Source: a virus
Length of the DNA stretch: 20,696 nt
Virus record (IMG/VR): IMGVR_UViG_3300046737_000119
Span: 1 to 20,696 of that record
Reading direction: 5' to 3' (one strand)
In this document: one piece after another, positions 1-5,750 of the stretch
Position numbering within the stretch: the stretch's first letter is position 1
Layout of the letters: each line of letters starts with the position of its first letter
Notes under the pieces: model-generated
Databases searched by the model: none
What the model saw: the letters and a program-made list of their open reading frames with translations, nothing else
Told to the model about the DNA's origin: nothing
Made by a program: the position numbers and the translations under genes

Positions 1-23
1 GTGTCCCAGGGTCGAGGCCCCCA

Positions 24-47
24 TAAAAAACCGCATCGATCGATGCG
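24..47 (-). terminator. Intrinsic terminator of the early operon
   Basis: A perfect 16-nt palindrome CGCATCGATCGATGCG (32-47) gives a 6-bp stem with a GATC-type loop on the minus strand. It is followed by G and six T (complement of A6 at 25-30), the classic intrinsic terminator pattern. It lies about 50 nt past the micropeptide stop and ends the leftward operon that begins at 3566. Confidence 0.85.
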
Positions 48-99
48 CCCGCGCCGGAGTTCACGGGTGCAGCGTGCCCACGGCAGCGCTTACGTGAGG

Positions 100-177
100 T
101 CATCGGCGCACCAGCAGGGTCAGGGCGATGACGACGATGGCGATGGTGGCGATGATCTCGAGTGTGGTGATGGTCAT
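100..177 (-). CDS. 25-residue single-pass membrane micropeptide
   Basis: A very short gene with ATG 177 in an ATGA overlap with the previous stop and GGAGG 7 nt upstream, which is a strong site. The product (MTITTLEIIATIAIVVIALT, then LLVRR) is a single hydrophobic helix with Arg-Arg at the end. It is the last supported gene of the early operon, before the terminator at 24-47. It fits phage or bacterial membrane micropeptides that modulate larger membrane proteins, but no family is claimed. Confidence 0.7.
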   Translation of the reverse strand: MTITTLEIIATIAIVVIALTLLVRR

Positions 178-395
178 CGTGAGACCTCCATTAGTCCAGC
201 TGGTGTGTGCGGTGGCGGGTCCTGGGCGTTGTCGAGCTCGGCGACCATCAGCGCGGCGGCGGCGGCCAGGTACCACTGGGCGATGGGGTAGGCGATCCAT
301 AGCGTGATGCCGGGGTCGTCGGTGGCGTGTGGGTGTGTGACCACGTAGTTGGCCAGTCGCAGCAGCCGTTGACTCAGGAGCAGTCGGCGTTTCAT
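174..395 (-). CDS. Small membrane protein of unknown function
   Basis: A 73-residue protein with ATG 395 overlapping the previous stop (ATGA). A basic N terminus (MKRRLLLSQRLLRLANYVVT) is followed by one hydrophobic segment (about 28-52: ITLWIAYPIAQWYLAAAAAL) that can span a membrane, then an acidic, Pro-rich tail. The stop overlaps the start of the 25-residue membrane peptide. Small membrane proteins in phages include holins, antiholins and superinfection-exclusion proteins. This sequence does not choose between them, and the lysin gene lies at the other end of the window. Confidence 0.7.
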   Translation of the reverse strand: MKRRLLLSQRLLRLANYVVTHPHATDDPGITLWIAYPIAQWYLAAAAALMVAELDNAQDPPPHTPAGLMEVSR

Positions 396-640
396 GGCTG
401 CCGCCGGAATAGGTCGAGTGTCGACGCCTCGCGAGGGCGGTGCCGGCCCAGGAAGCTGCGGCCCTTGGTGGCGTTGTCGCTGCGGTACGGCGTCGGCGAC
501 GGCCGCCGGTGTACCACCGGTTCCTCGAGTGTCTCCCGGGTGATTTCCCGCAGGGCGTTGCTCAGGCTGTCGAGCACATCCAGCGTGTATCGCATCGCCA
601 GCATCAGGTGCCGTCGCGCGTCCTCATCGGTTTGGTTCAC
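392..640 (-). CDS. Small basic protein of unknown function
   Basis: An 82-residue protein starting at GTG 640 in a GTGA overlap with the previous stop. Residues 1-38 form a helix (HLMLAMRYTLDVLDSLSNAL). The remainder is basic and Pro/Arg-rich (VVHRRPSPTPYRSDNATKGR), likely disordered and possibly nucleic-acid binding. No recognised family. The stop overlaps the next gene start (ATGA). Given the tight overlaps it is probably a real gene despite its size. Confidence 0.65.
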   Translation of the reverse strand: MNQTDEDARRHLMLAMRYTLDVLDSLSNALREITRETLEEPVVHRRPSPTPYRSDNATKGRSFLGRHRPREASTLDLFRRQP

Positions 641-885
641 TCGTCGTCCTCCACATCGAAGTAATACTCGGCGGCCATGTCCACGGCCCGGTGTATGTCG
701 CGGGCGATGGAGACCAATGCGAGGGTGGAGGCGACGCTGGCCAGGGCGCCGACGTTGCGCAGGTCCGCGACGACGGGGCCGCCGGGTGTGGCGTCGGCGC
801 CGGTTCCGGTCAGGCGTTGGATGGCGACGGCCAGGCGGTCGGCGAGGGCGTCGGCGCGTGCTAGTGGGTCATGCATGGGGGGCAT
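637..885 (-). CDS. Small helical acidic-ended protein of unknown function
   Basis: An 82-residue protein, ATG 885 with GAGAGG just upstream; ATG 876 is an in-phase alternative. It begins MPPMHDPLARADALADRLAV, is rich in Ala, Leu and Val, and ends with an acidic tail (FDVEDDE). It looks helical, with a hydrophobic central segment (VGALASVASTLALVSIA) of about 17 residues that might be a membrane helix or a helical core. I do not recognise a family. The stop overlaps the next gene (GTGA), so it is part of the same operon as the HNH genes. Confidence 0.68.
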   Translation of the reverse strand: MPPMHDPLARADALADRLAVAIQRLTGTGADATPGGPVVADLRNVGALASVASTLALVSIARDIHRAVDMAAEYYFDVEDDE

Positions 886-896
886 GTCCTCTCGGG

Positions 897-1772
897 TTAG
901 GTGGGTAGTCCCGGATGGTCGGCGGGATCAGGTCCGGTGATGGCGCTGCGGTGGTACGGGTTCGGATGGGCCGAGTCCGGTCGCGCCGGTATCGGGCCGG
1001 TGGTGGTGCGGATTCCGTTGGGCCCGGCGTCGCCTGCTGCGGCGTTAACCCGTCCCGTCCCGTCCCGTACGGGCGCGTGAGTGGTCGCATCTGTGGTCGA
1101 CCAGTTGGTTTTCCCGTTGGTCGACCCGTTGGTCGGCGCGTTGGTTTCGTCGCTGGTCTGCCCCAGCGGCGGCAGGACGGTCATGGCGGCGGCCTCGGGT
1201 GTGCGGTTGCCCTTACGGCTGTTGCATGACCTGCAGGCGATCACCAGGTTCATCGCCCCCGCGGCGACGCCCGGGTCGATGTGATCCAGCACCATGCCCC
1301 CGCCGGAGCGCCGATCGGCCCAGCGGGTTTTCGTTCCGCAGTAGCGGCAGCAGTCGCCATCACGGCGCCGCACCGCGGCCAGGAGCTCCCTGTCGCGCAG
1401 CTCGGCTTGTTTGGCGCGCTGCACGTCATATTCGCCGCGGGTCGGGTTCGACTGCAGATAGTGATGGATGGCGTAATCGGCGCCGGTCGCCGGCCACAGG
1501 CGGCCGTCGAGGCATTCGCAGGTGTCGCCGCGGCGGTGCAGCAGCGGCGTCCCGCCACCTGGCGGATGGGTGAACGCCTCCCGGAGGCGTTTCGAGCGCA
1601 GGTGTTCGCGCACGATGAGCTCCGGTAGGAAGCCGTCGGTCAGATGCCGGGCGGCGTAGAGCATCATGCCGGTCAGGGATCCGAGGATCCGCATCGCGTC
1701 GGCGCGGCTGCGGGCGATGTTCAGGATGATCGGGTCGTTGTCCAGGCCGTCATCGAGCCGAAGCCACGCCAT
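897..1772 (-). CDS. Winged-helix replication-initiation-like/HNH nuclease fusion
   Basis: A 291-residue protein with three parts. Residues 1-115 start MAWLRLDDGLDNDPIILNIA and include GFLPELIVREHL and ADYAIHHYLQSNPTRGEY, like the replication-initiator-style winged-helix proteins of actinophages. Residues 125-195 hold an HNH domain: CRYC (142-145), VLDHID (161-166) and ACRSCN (179-184). The C-terminal part is disordered and has a four-residue repeat, TNxx, repeated about seven times. ATG 1772 is preceded by GAGGAGG at 5 nt, a very strong site. An in-phase GTG at 1811 is less likely. Combining a replication-type domain with a nuclease suggests a fused origin-processing or homing function, which is inference. 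Confidence 0.86.
   Translation of the reverse strand: MAWLRLDDGLDNDPIILNIARSRADAMRILGSLTGMMLYAARHLTDGFLPELIVREHLRSKRLREAFTHPPGGGTPLLHRRGDTCECLDGRLWPATGADYAIHHYLQSNPTRGEYDVQRAKQAELRDRELLAAVRRRDGDCCRYCGTKTRWADRRSGGGMVLDHIDPGVAAGAMNLVIACRSCNSRKGNRTPEAAAMTVLPPLGQTSDETNAPTNGSTNGKTNWSTTDATTHAPVRDGTGRVNAAAGDAGPNGIRTTTGPIPARPDSAHPNPYHRSAITGPDPADHPGLPT
1074..1157. repeat. 12-bp coding minisatellite in the HNH fusion gene
   Basis: The unit carries GTTGGT or a close variant every 12 bp: GTTGGT at 1104, 1116, 1128 and 1140, GCTGGT at 1152, TGTGGT at 1092 and AGTGGT at 1080. On the minus strand each unit encodes a tetrapeptide starting with Thr, often Thr-Asn-x-x. Multiples of 12 keep the frame, so length changes would not break the gene. 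Confidence 0.75.
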
Positions 1773-1803
1773 GGCGGCCTCCTCTTCATCGGTGTAGTAG
1801 TCG

Positions 1804-2244
1804 TCACACACGGATCAGCGGTCCCCGCTGCCGGCGCCACAGGCACGCGGCGTCCACATCGCGGTTGCGCCATGGGTGCCCGGCGTTGATGAGCGCCGGC
1901 AGGGCCTTACGGCGTCCGGCGGTGTAGGGGACGTCGGCGCGGTCGAGCAGCTGCGCGATGACCAGCTGGGCGGGTGTGGGATGCACCGGGCGCAGGTCCC
2001 GGCCGATCCGCACGCCCCGGTTACACACCGGGCATGCGGCCTCGAGGTTCGACGGCGCGTCGACCGGGAACCCGCGGGGCGCATCGGCGCGGCGGACCTT
2101 GTGGTTGACGTCGGTCGCGGTGGCGCCGCAGCGCTGGCCGTCGCGGATCATCTGGCAGCGGTGGCCGTCGCGGATGAGGATCGCGTCGCGGATCCGGCGC
2201 CAGTGCCGGGTGGAACCGCGACGTGTCAGCGCGCTCACGCTCAC
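1804..2244 (-). CDS. HNH endonuclease
   Basis: A 146-residue protein with a clear HNH (beta-beta-alpha metal) motif. A zinc cysteine pair (Cys 30, Cys 39) is followed by DVNHK (45-49) with the catalytic His, then SNLEAACPVCN (65-75) with the second cysteine pair. The C-terminal half (about 80-146) is helical and basic and may bind DNA. Starting at GTG 2244, it overlaps the previous stop (GTGA). HNH proteins are common in phages as packaging nucleases or homing nucleases. This one lies in the early operon, away from the terminase genes, so homing or replication roles are possible. The start of the next gene is 31 nt past its stop. Confidence 0.88.
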   Translation of the reverse strand: MSVSALTRRGSTRHWRRIRDAILIRDGHRCQMIRDGQRCGATATDVNHKVRRADAPRGFPVDAPSNLEAACPVCNRGVRIGRDLRPVHPTPAQLVIAQLLDRADVPYTAGRRKALPALINAGHPWRNRDVDAACLWRRQRGPLIRV

Positions 2245-2501
2245 CGCTGGTGTGCTTCCGGACCCGGACGGGGCGTCCTATCCGGGTACGTCGCCAGGAC
2301 CCGCAGCAGCCGGATGAAGTTCTCGATCGACGGGCTGCATCCCTCCCATGTGATGTCGATCTCCGGGAGCTCGCCGTAGTAGAACCGGCTGCGCAGCTCC
2401 AGACGGGCCGGTGACCGGCCGCGTTGCCGGGCGCCGTCGACGGCGCTAGGCGGCGGATCTTCCAGTCGCTGATCGTCGGGGGGCTGTTCGGCGTCGGTCA
2501 T
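2241..2501 (-). CDS. Early-operon protein of unknown function (86 residues)
   Basis: An 86-residue protein with ATG 2501 in an ATGA overlap with the previous stop. It starts MTDAEQPPDDQRLEDPPPSA and is disordered and acidic for about 25 residues. It then has a basic, Leu-rich region (RLELRSRFYYGELPEIDITW) followed by a helix (SIENFIRLLRVLATYPD). I do not recognise a family. A longer frame in the same phase reads into the previous gene and is a shadow. The stop overlaps the HNH gene start (GTGA). Confidence 0.65.
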   Translation of the reverse strand: MTDAEQPPDDQRLEDPPPSAVDGARQRGRSPARLELRSRFYYGELPEIDITWEGCSPSIENFIRLLRVLATYPDRTPRPGPEAHQR

Positions 2502-2842
2502 CTGCTGCCGCCTTTCTCGCGGATGGGCATGGTCTGCAGGACGCCGTCCAGGTCCTGCTCGAGTTGCCATGGCAGGACGGGCCGGTCGGCGAGACGTTCG
2601 TACTCACGGCGCAGCAGCATCCGCCCGATGCGCCGGTCAGCGTCGTCGGAGATCGCGGCCAGGTGCCGGATGGTGACCTCGCCCAGTGGGCGGCCCGGGT
2701 CGAACGGGTCGGGGCGGCTGGGGGTCACGTCGAGGACGGCGATGGCGAGGCGGGCCCGGCCGGGTTCGGCCAGCAGCTGCGCGCCGAGCTCGGCCAGCGG
2801 CCCCCAGGATCGGCGGTGCAACGTGACCTGCATCGTGGCCAT
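2498..2842 (-). CDS. Early-operon protein of unknown function (114 residues)
   Basis: A 114-residue protein starting at ATG 2842, five nt after the previous stop. It begins MATMQVTLHRRSWGPLAELG and has an alternating beta/helix pattern, with RLAIAVLDVTPSRPDPFDPG, a helix DDADRRIGRMLLRREYERLA, and the basic end MPIREKGGSR. It is Arg-rich. I do not recognise a family. Its stop overlaps the next start by 4 bp (ATGA). A role in phage DNA replication or recombination is suggested only by the neighbouring HNH genes. Confidence 0.7.
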   Translation of the reverse strand: MATMQVTLHRRSWGPLAELGAQLLAEPGRARLAIAVLDVTPSRPDPFDPGRPLGEVTIRHLAAISDDADRRIGRMLLRREYERLADRPVLPWQLEQDLDGVLQTMPIREKGGSR

Positions 2843-2847
2843 GGCCG

Positions 2848-3177
2848 CTACCGCCGGGGGCGTTCGTCGACGGGAAACGGCATTTCCAGCTGTTCACCGA
2901 GGGTCGCGGGGACGGCGTGCGGGGCGTAGCGGTCCCGGGCCCGCGCGGCCTGGCGGCTGGTGCAGGTGACGGCGTGCGCCACCCAGCGGGGCTGGTTGGG
3001 TCCGACCTTGTCGCCTGGCCGGATCGCCCGCACCCGGGGCCCGGCGACGGACCGGTCGAGGATCAGATTCCCGTCGCTGACCGGGTGGGGGTCGATCGGC
3101 AGGTGATGCCCTTTTTCGGTGACGGTCCAGCGGATCGGCGCCTGGCACCACCGGCACGTCGACAGGCGGCGCCTCAC
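2848..3177 (-). CDS. Zinc-knuckle protein of the early operon
   Basis: A 109-residue protein that begins near CRWCQAP and continues with EKGHHLPIDPHPVSDGN and VAHAVTCTSRQ. The CX2C at the start, the central HH region and the later HAVTC suggest a small zinc-binding fold found in actinophages and their hosts. GTG 3177 makes a GTGA overlap with the previous stop, which favours it over GTG 3189. The C-terminal end is basic. Function is unknown; DNA binding is possible. It lies upstream of two unknown proteins and two HNH nucleases in an overlapping operon. Confidence 0.75.
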   Translation of the reverse strand: MRRRLSTCRWCQAPIRWTVTEKGHHLPIDPHPVSDGNLILDRSVAGPRVRAIRPGDKVGPNQPRWVAHAVTCTSRQAARARDRYAPHAVPATLGEQLEMPFPVDERPRR

Positions 3178-3566
3178 GACGCCCGCCACCGCCCGCGGTA
3201 CGGACGTGCCGCCGGCGGCGGGGCTTCCCGCATGGCCGCCCAGTCGACTTCGCGGAACCAGTCCATCAGGGCATGGATCGCGTCCCCGCTCAACATCGTC
3301 TTACCGGGGGTGGGCCGGGACAGGAAATGTCGGGGGATCAGATTTTCGTGGACCAGCTGGCGCAGGGTGTCGGCGGACATGCCCAGCCACGGGGCGGCCT
3401 GCGGGATCGAGTACAGGTGGAACAGGTCGCCGCGTTGCGGCGCCTCCAGCGCCGGTCGCGGCGCCAAATCAAGATCAATTAGGTCGTCATCGATGTGGTG
3501 TTCGGACGGGACCCCCCCCCCGTTTTCGGGTGCGGTTTCCGTCATGCCCGGATCACTATCTGTCAT
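3174..3566 (-). CDS. Excisionase-like HTH protein with N-terminal disordered region
   Basis: A 130-residue protein directly after the integrase region. The C-terminal part fits the excisionase-type HTH: LYSIPQAAPWLGMSADTLRQ, then LVHENLIPRHFLSRP and GDAIHALMDWF. Such proteins choose the direction of integrase action or regulate early genes. The first 45 residues are acidic and probably disordered. A run of ten G (minus strand, 3521-3512) encodes part of a Gly triplet in ENGGGVP. ATG 3566 is preceded by GTG at 3569, with GGGGGA nearby; ATG at codon 8 is another choice. Its stop overlaps the next gene (GTGA). The HTH is visible; the excisionase role is inferred from the neighbouring integrase. 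Confidence 0.8.
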   Translation of the reverse strand: MTDSDPGMTETAPENGGGVPSEHHIDDDLIDLDLAPRPALEAPQRGDLFHLYSIPQAAPWLGMSADTLRQLVHENLIPRHFLSRPTPGKTMLSGDAIHALMDWFREVDWAAMREAPPPAARPYRGRWRAS

Positions 3567-3595
3567 CACGTCACATCCCCCGGAGCGTCGTGCTT

Positions 3596-3633
3596 CCCCC
3601 TGTAACGGGCACTGTAAGGCCCGTCACAGGGGG
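3596..3633 (-). promoter_or_regulatory. Large inverted repeat upstream of excisionase-like gene
   Basis: CCCCCTGTAACGGGC (3596-3610) and GCCCGTCACAGGGGG (3619-3633) form a 15-bp stem with one mismatch and an 8-nt loop (ACTGTAAG). It lies between the integrase stop (3800) and the start of the early operon (3566), about 30 nt before the start. This is the usual place for an operator or an integrase terminator. Each arm contains a CTGTAA or CTGTGA half-site, which suits a dimeric repressor. No T tract follows, so an operator fits slightly better. Function is inferred. Confidence 0.55.
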
Positions 3634-3730
3634 CAACGCGCAACCCGATCAGGACGTCACGCGGGCAGGTGATGGACCGCAGGCCAGCGGGTGTGCGTAG
3701 GGGTCAGGAAATGTAGGGACCGGCCCGGCC

Positions 3731-3760
3731 GGTGCGGGCCGGTGCGGGCCGGTGCCGGCA
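3731..3760. repeat. GC-only tandem repeat after integrase
   Basis: The 10-bp unit GGTGCGGGCC occurs twice in tandem (3731-3740, 3741-3750), followed by a degenerate third copy GGTGCCGGCA (3751-3760). It lies 40-70 nt downstream of the integrase stop in non-coding DNA. It may be a by-product of replication slippage or part of a terminator region. Confidence 0.4.
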
Positions 3761-3799
3761 CGGCCGGGTGGCGGGTTCACCCCTGCGGGGCCCCCGGTG

Positions 3800-5194
3800 C
3801 TACGCGGCGCGGAACTCCGGCACGATCGCCAGGTGCCTGCCGGCGGCCGATGTGCGCAGCGCGGGTGTGGGGCTGGGTGTCGCGGGCGGCGGGTCGGGCC
3901 AGGCCGATTCCGGTACCAGCGCGTTGATTCCGGCGCGGATGTCGGCCATGTCCTCGTCGGTGAGCCGGATATATTCGCCGGTCACTGTTTTTCTACGGTG
4001 GCCGAGCGCAGCACCCAGGACCTCCGGGTGCCGCAGGGGTCGTTTCAGCCAGTTCGAATAGGTGTGGCGCATGGAATGGGTCGTGAAATGCCGCGGGATG
4101 CCGGCCTCGCCTATGAGCGTGTTGATCTGGTCGAGATAGTAATCCTCCGTCTGCCACCGTCGACCGGCCCGGTTGGCCAATACGAGCTCCCGGTCATGTT
4201 GCGCCAGGGGTACCAGGATCCGCTGCATGATCCAGCCGGGGACGGGAATCTCACCGTCGTCACCGTTCTTTCTACCTGGCCGCTTGTCGCCTGCGGCGCC
4301 CCAGTGCCGGCGGATGTGGAGAATGTTGCGGCTCGGGTCGACGTCGGCTGGTGCCAGGCAAGTCACCTCACAGATCCGCAGGCCCGTGACCAGCATGACC
4401 AGCAGCACCGCAGCGAAACGCGGACTGACCTGATATGCGATGCGCAGGAACGTCGCCACCTCGGCCGGGTTATGCAGGATGGGTTTCTGTTGGCGGCTGA
4501 CCGACCGCGGCGTTTCCATTCCCCGTAGCGGATTCTGCGTAGTGCGCAGCGGAATGCGACCGGAATTGGTGGTGGTGGCCCAGTCGAATACGGAAAACAG
4601 AAACGTCCGCACATCGGCGATCGTGTTCACCGACAACGGTCGGGCCGGTCGGTGCATCAATTGGGATTGCCATGCCAGGCAGGTATCGGGGTCGGGGTTG
4701 CGTTCGTCGGTCTGTTCGCCGGTCTGCGCATCGGCGATGCTGGCGCGGCCCAGCGGCAGCGGTTCGATGTGGCAGCGGATCTGTTCCTGGTGTTTGTCGA
4801 AACTTCCTTTGCTCAGCGGGCGCATCGATTTCTGTTTCCACGTCAGGTACCGCCGGCAGGCATCGGCCACGGTGACGTATCGGGCGGCCGGCGGGCGGGT
4901 CGGCGATCCCGCCGGCCGGGGCTGGGCGGGAAGTTTCCACCCGAGGCCGCAGGCCCGCAGCTGGTCGGGTGTCGGTGTGGCGCCGCCGTTGGCCGCCACC
5001 AGGGCCTGCAGTCGCTGCGCATACGCCTGGGCCTTATCGCCGAGCTCGCGGGTGTTGAACGTACATGTGGGTCGGGCCGGTGCGCCGGCGGCCCGGGCGG
5101 CCCGGTCGCGTTCGGGCCAGCGCACGCGGTAGGTGGTGCTGCCGTCGCTGGGGTTGTGGCGGGTTTCGATCGTCGCCGCGGTTCTCTTGACCAT
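3800..5194 (-). CDS. int: Tyrosine integrase
   Basis: A 464-residue tyrosine recombinase that would catalyse integration and, with a directionality factor, excision. I chose ATG 5194 because AGGAGG lies 10 nt upstream, though a GTG at 5239 is in phase. The N-terminal region has an arm-binding-like part (DGSTTYRVRWPERD), then a core-binding helical domain (SFDKHQEQIRCHIEPLPLG). The catalytic domain shows VTGLRICEVT with the first Arg (273), the Lys region around KRPGRKNGDD, HSMRHTYSNWL with His 373 and Arg 376, LGHRRKTVTGEY with His 399, and the Tyr nucleophile at 408. No catalytic residue is missing. The C-terminal tail beyond about residue 425 is Pro-rich. It is flanked on both sides by phage genes. 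Confidence 0.94.
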   Translation of the reverse strand: MVKRTAATIETRHNPSDGSTTYRVRWPERDRAARAAGAPARPTCTFNTRELGDKAQAYAQRLQALVAANGGATPTPDQLRACGLGWKLPAQPRPAGSPTRPPAARYVTVADACRRYLTWKQKSMRPLSKGSFDKHQEQIRCHIEPLPLGRASIADAQTGEQTDERNPDPDTCLAWQSQLMHRPARPLSVNTIADVRTFLFSVFDWATTTNSGRIPLRTTQNPLRGMETPRSVSRQQKPILHNPAEVATFLRIAYQVSPRFAAVLLVMLVTGLRICEVTCLAPADVDPSRNILHIRRHWGAAGDKRPGRKNGDDGEIPVPGWIMQRILVPLAQHDRELVLANRAGRRWQTEDYYLDQINTLIGEAGIPRHFTTHSMRHTYSNWLKRPLRHPEVLGAALGHRRKTVTGEYIRLTDEDMADIRAGINALVPESAWPDPPPATPSPTPALRTSAAGRHLAIVPEFRAA

Positions 5195-5498
5195 GTTCGG
5201 GGGGCCTCCTGTCGTGCCGGCTTCTGGGTTGGCCAACACGTCCGGCGCCGTCGCGGGTTACGCGCCGGCGGCACCGGTTCTGCCCCTCGGAGTGCATCCC
5301 CCGTGCCCCTCGAAAGGTGGTCGACCATATTTGCGCAGGTCAAGGGCATGATCAACCGTGACTACCGGAGATGCACCACTTCTGCGCTTGACACGCCGCT
5401 GACCTGCAGAAACGCACATTACCCGGACATCAGCACCCGGACAACTGCCGGAAATGTCCCGCTGTCTCGATGTAGCTAGCGGCGTTCCGGGGCGTATT
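5195..5498. other. Integrase-upstream intergenic region with repeats
   Basis: About 300 nt without a supported gene. It holds a direct repeat ACCCGGACA at 5421-5429 and 5435-5443, and an inverted pair GCAGGTCA near 5334-5341 with TGACCTGC near 5400-5407. A poor promoter-like pair for the integrase lies on the minus strand (TTGATC at 5355-5350, 17-nt spacer, AAATAT at 5332-5327). AGGAGG sits 10 nt before the integrase ATG. Direct and inverted repeats beside an integrase are often arm-type binding sites or part of attP, but no core can be fixed without the matching attB. Confidence 0.35.
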
Positions 5499-5513
5499 TG
5501 CCCCTCAGGGGCA
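5499..5513 (-). terminator. Short hairpin after the tail operon
   Basis: TGCCCC at 5499-5504 and GGGGCA at 5508-5513 form a 6-bp stem with a 3-nt loop, 3 nt after the fibre-like stop. The following bases on the minus strand are AATACGCCCC, without a T run, so it is at best a weak or I-shaped terminator of the kind found in actinobacteria. Confidence 0.45.
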
Positions 5514-5516
5514 GCG

Positions 5517-5750
5517 TTATTCCGGCTGGTCGGCGGCGGCCTGGTCCCGTAGCGCCTCCGGCTCGCCCTTCCGGGATGCCTTCCTGCGGGCGGCGGCGGG
5601 GCCGCCGGCGACGTCGGCGATGTCGACGCCGCAGACGCCGCAGACGATCAGCGTCTCGTCGGTGATCGAGACGACCTCGAGGGCGTGTTCGGCGTTGTCG
5701 CATCCCTCGGTGTGGCAGGTCGCGGTACGGGTCACGGCAGACTTGGGCAT
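5517..5750 (-). CDS. Possible internal zinc-knuckle protein from in-frame start
   Basis: An in-frame ATG at 5750 (MPKSAVTRTATCHTEGCDNA) lies 8 nt behind GGGAGG and would give a 77-residue protein identical to the C terminus of the fibre-like gene. It has the CX4C and CX2C pairs of small actinophage zinc proteins. It may be a second product, or the sign that two genes merged by loss of a stop. It is listed separately because the ribosome binding site is strong. Confidence 0.4.
   Translation of the reverse strand: MPKSAVTRTATCHTEGCDNAEHALEVVSITDETLIVCGVCGVDIADVAGGPAAARRKASRKGEPEALRDQAAADQPE

Noticed and set aside
1-103. Minus-strand frame starting in an ATGA overlap after the micropeptide and open to the window edge
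   Set aside because: It lacks a ribosome binding site and runs through the intrinsic terminator at 24-47, so translation is unlikely. It could only be judged with the sequence to the left.
174-395. Toxin-antitoxin pair with the next micropeptide
   Set aside because: Overlapping small genes alone are not enough, and neither protein shows a recognised toxin or antitoxin feature.
5195-5498. tRNA gene or tRNA-derived att core
   Set aside because: I looked for a cloverleaf and a TTC-type arm near the integrase and did not find one.
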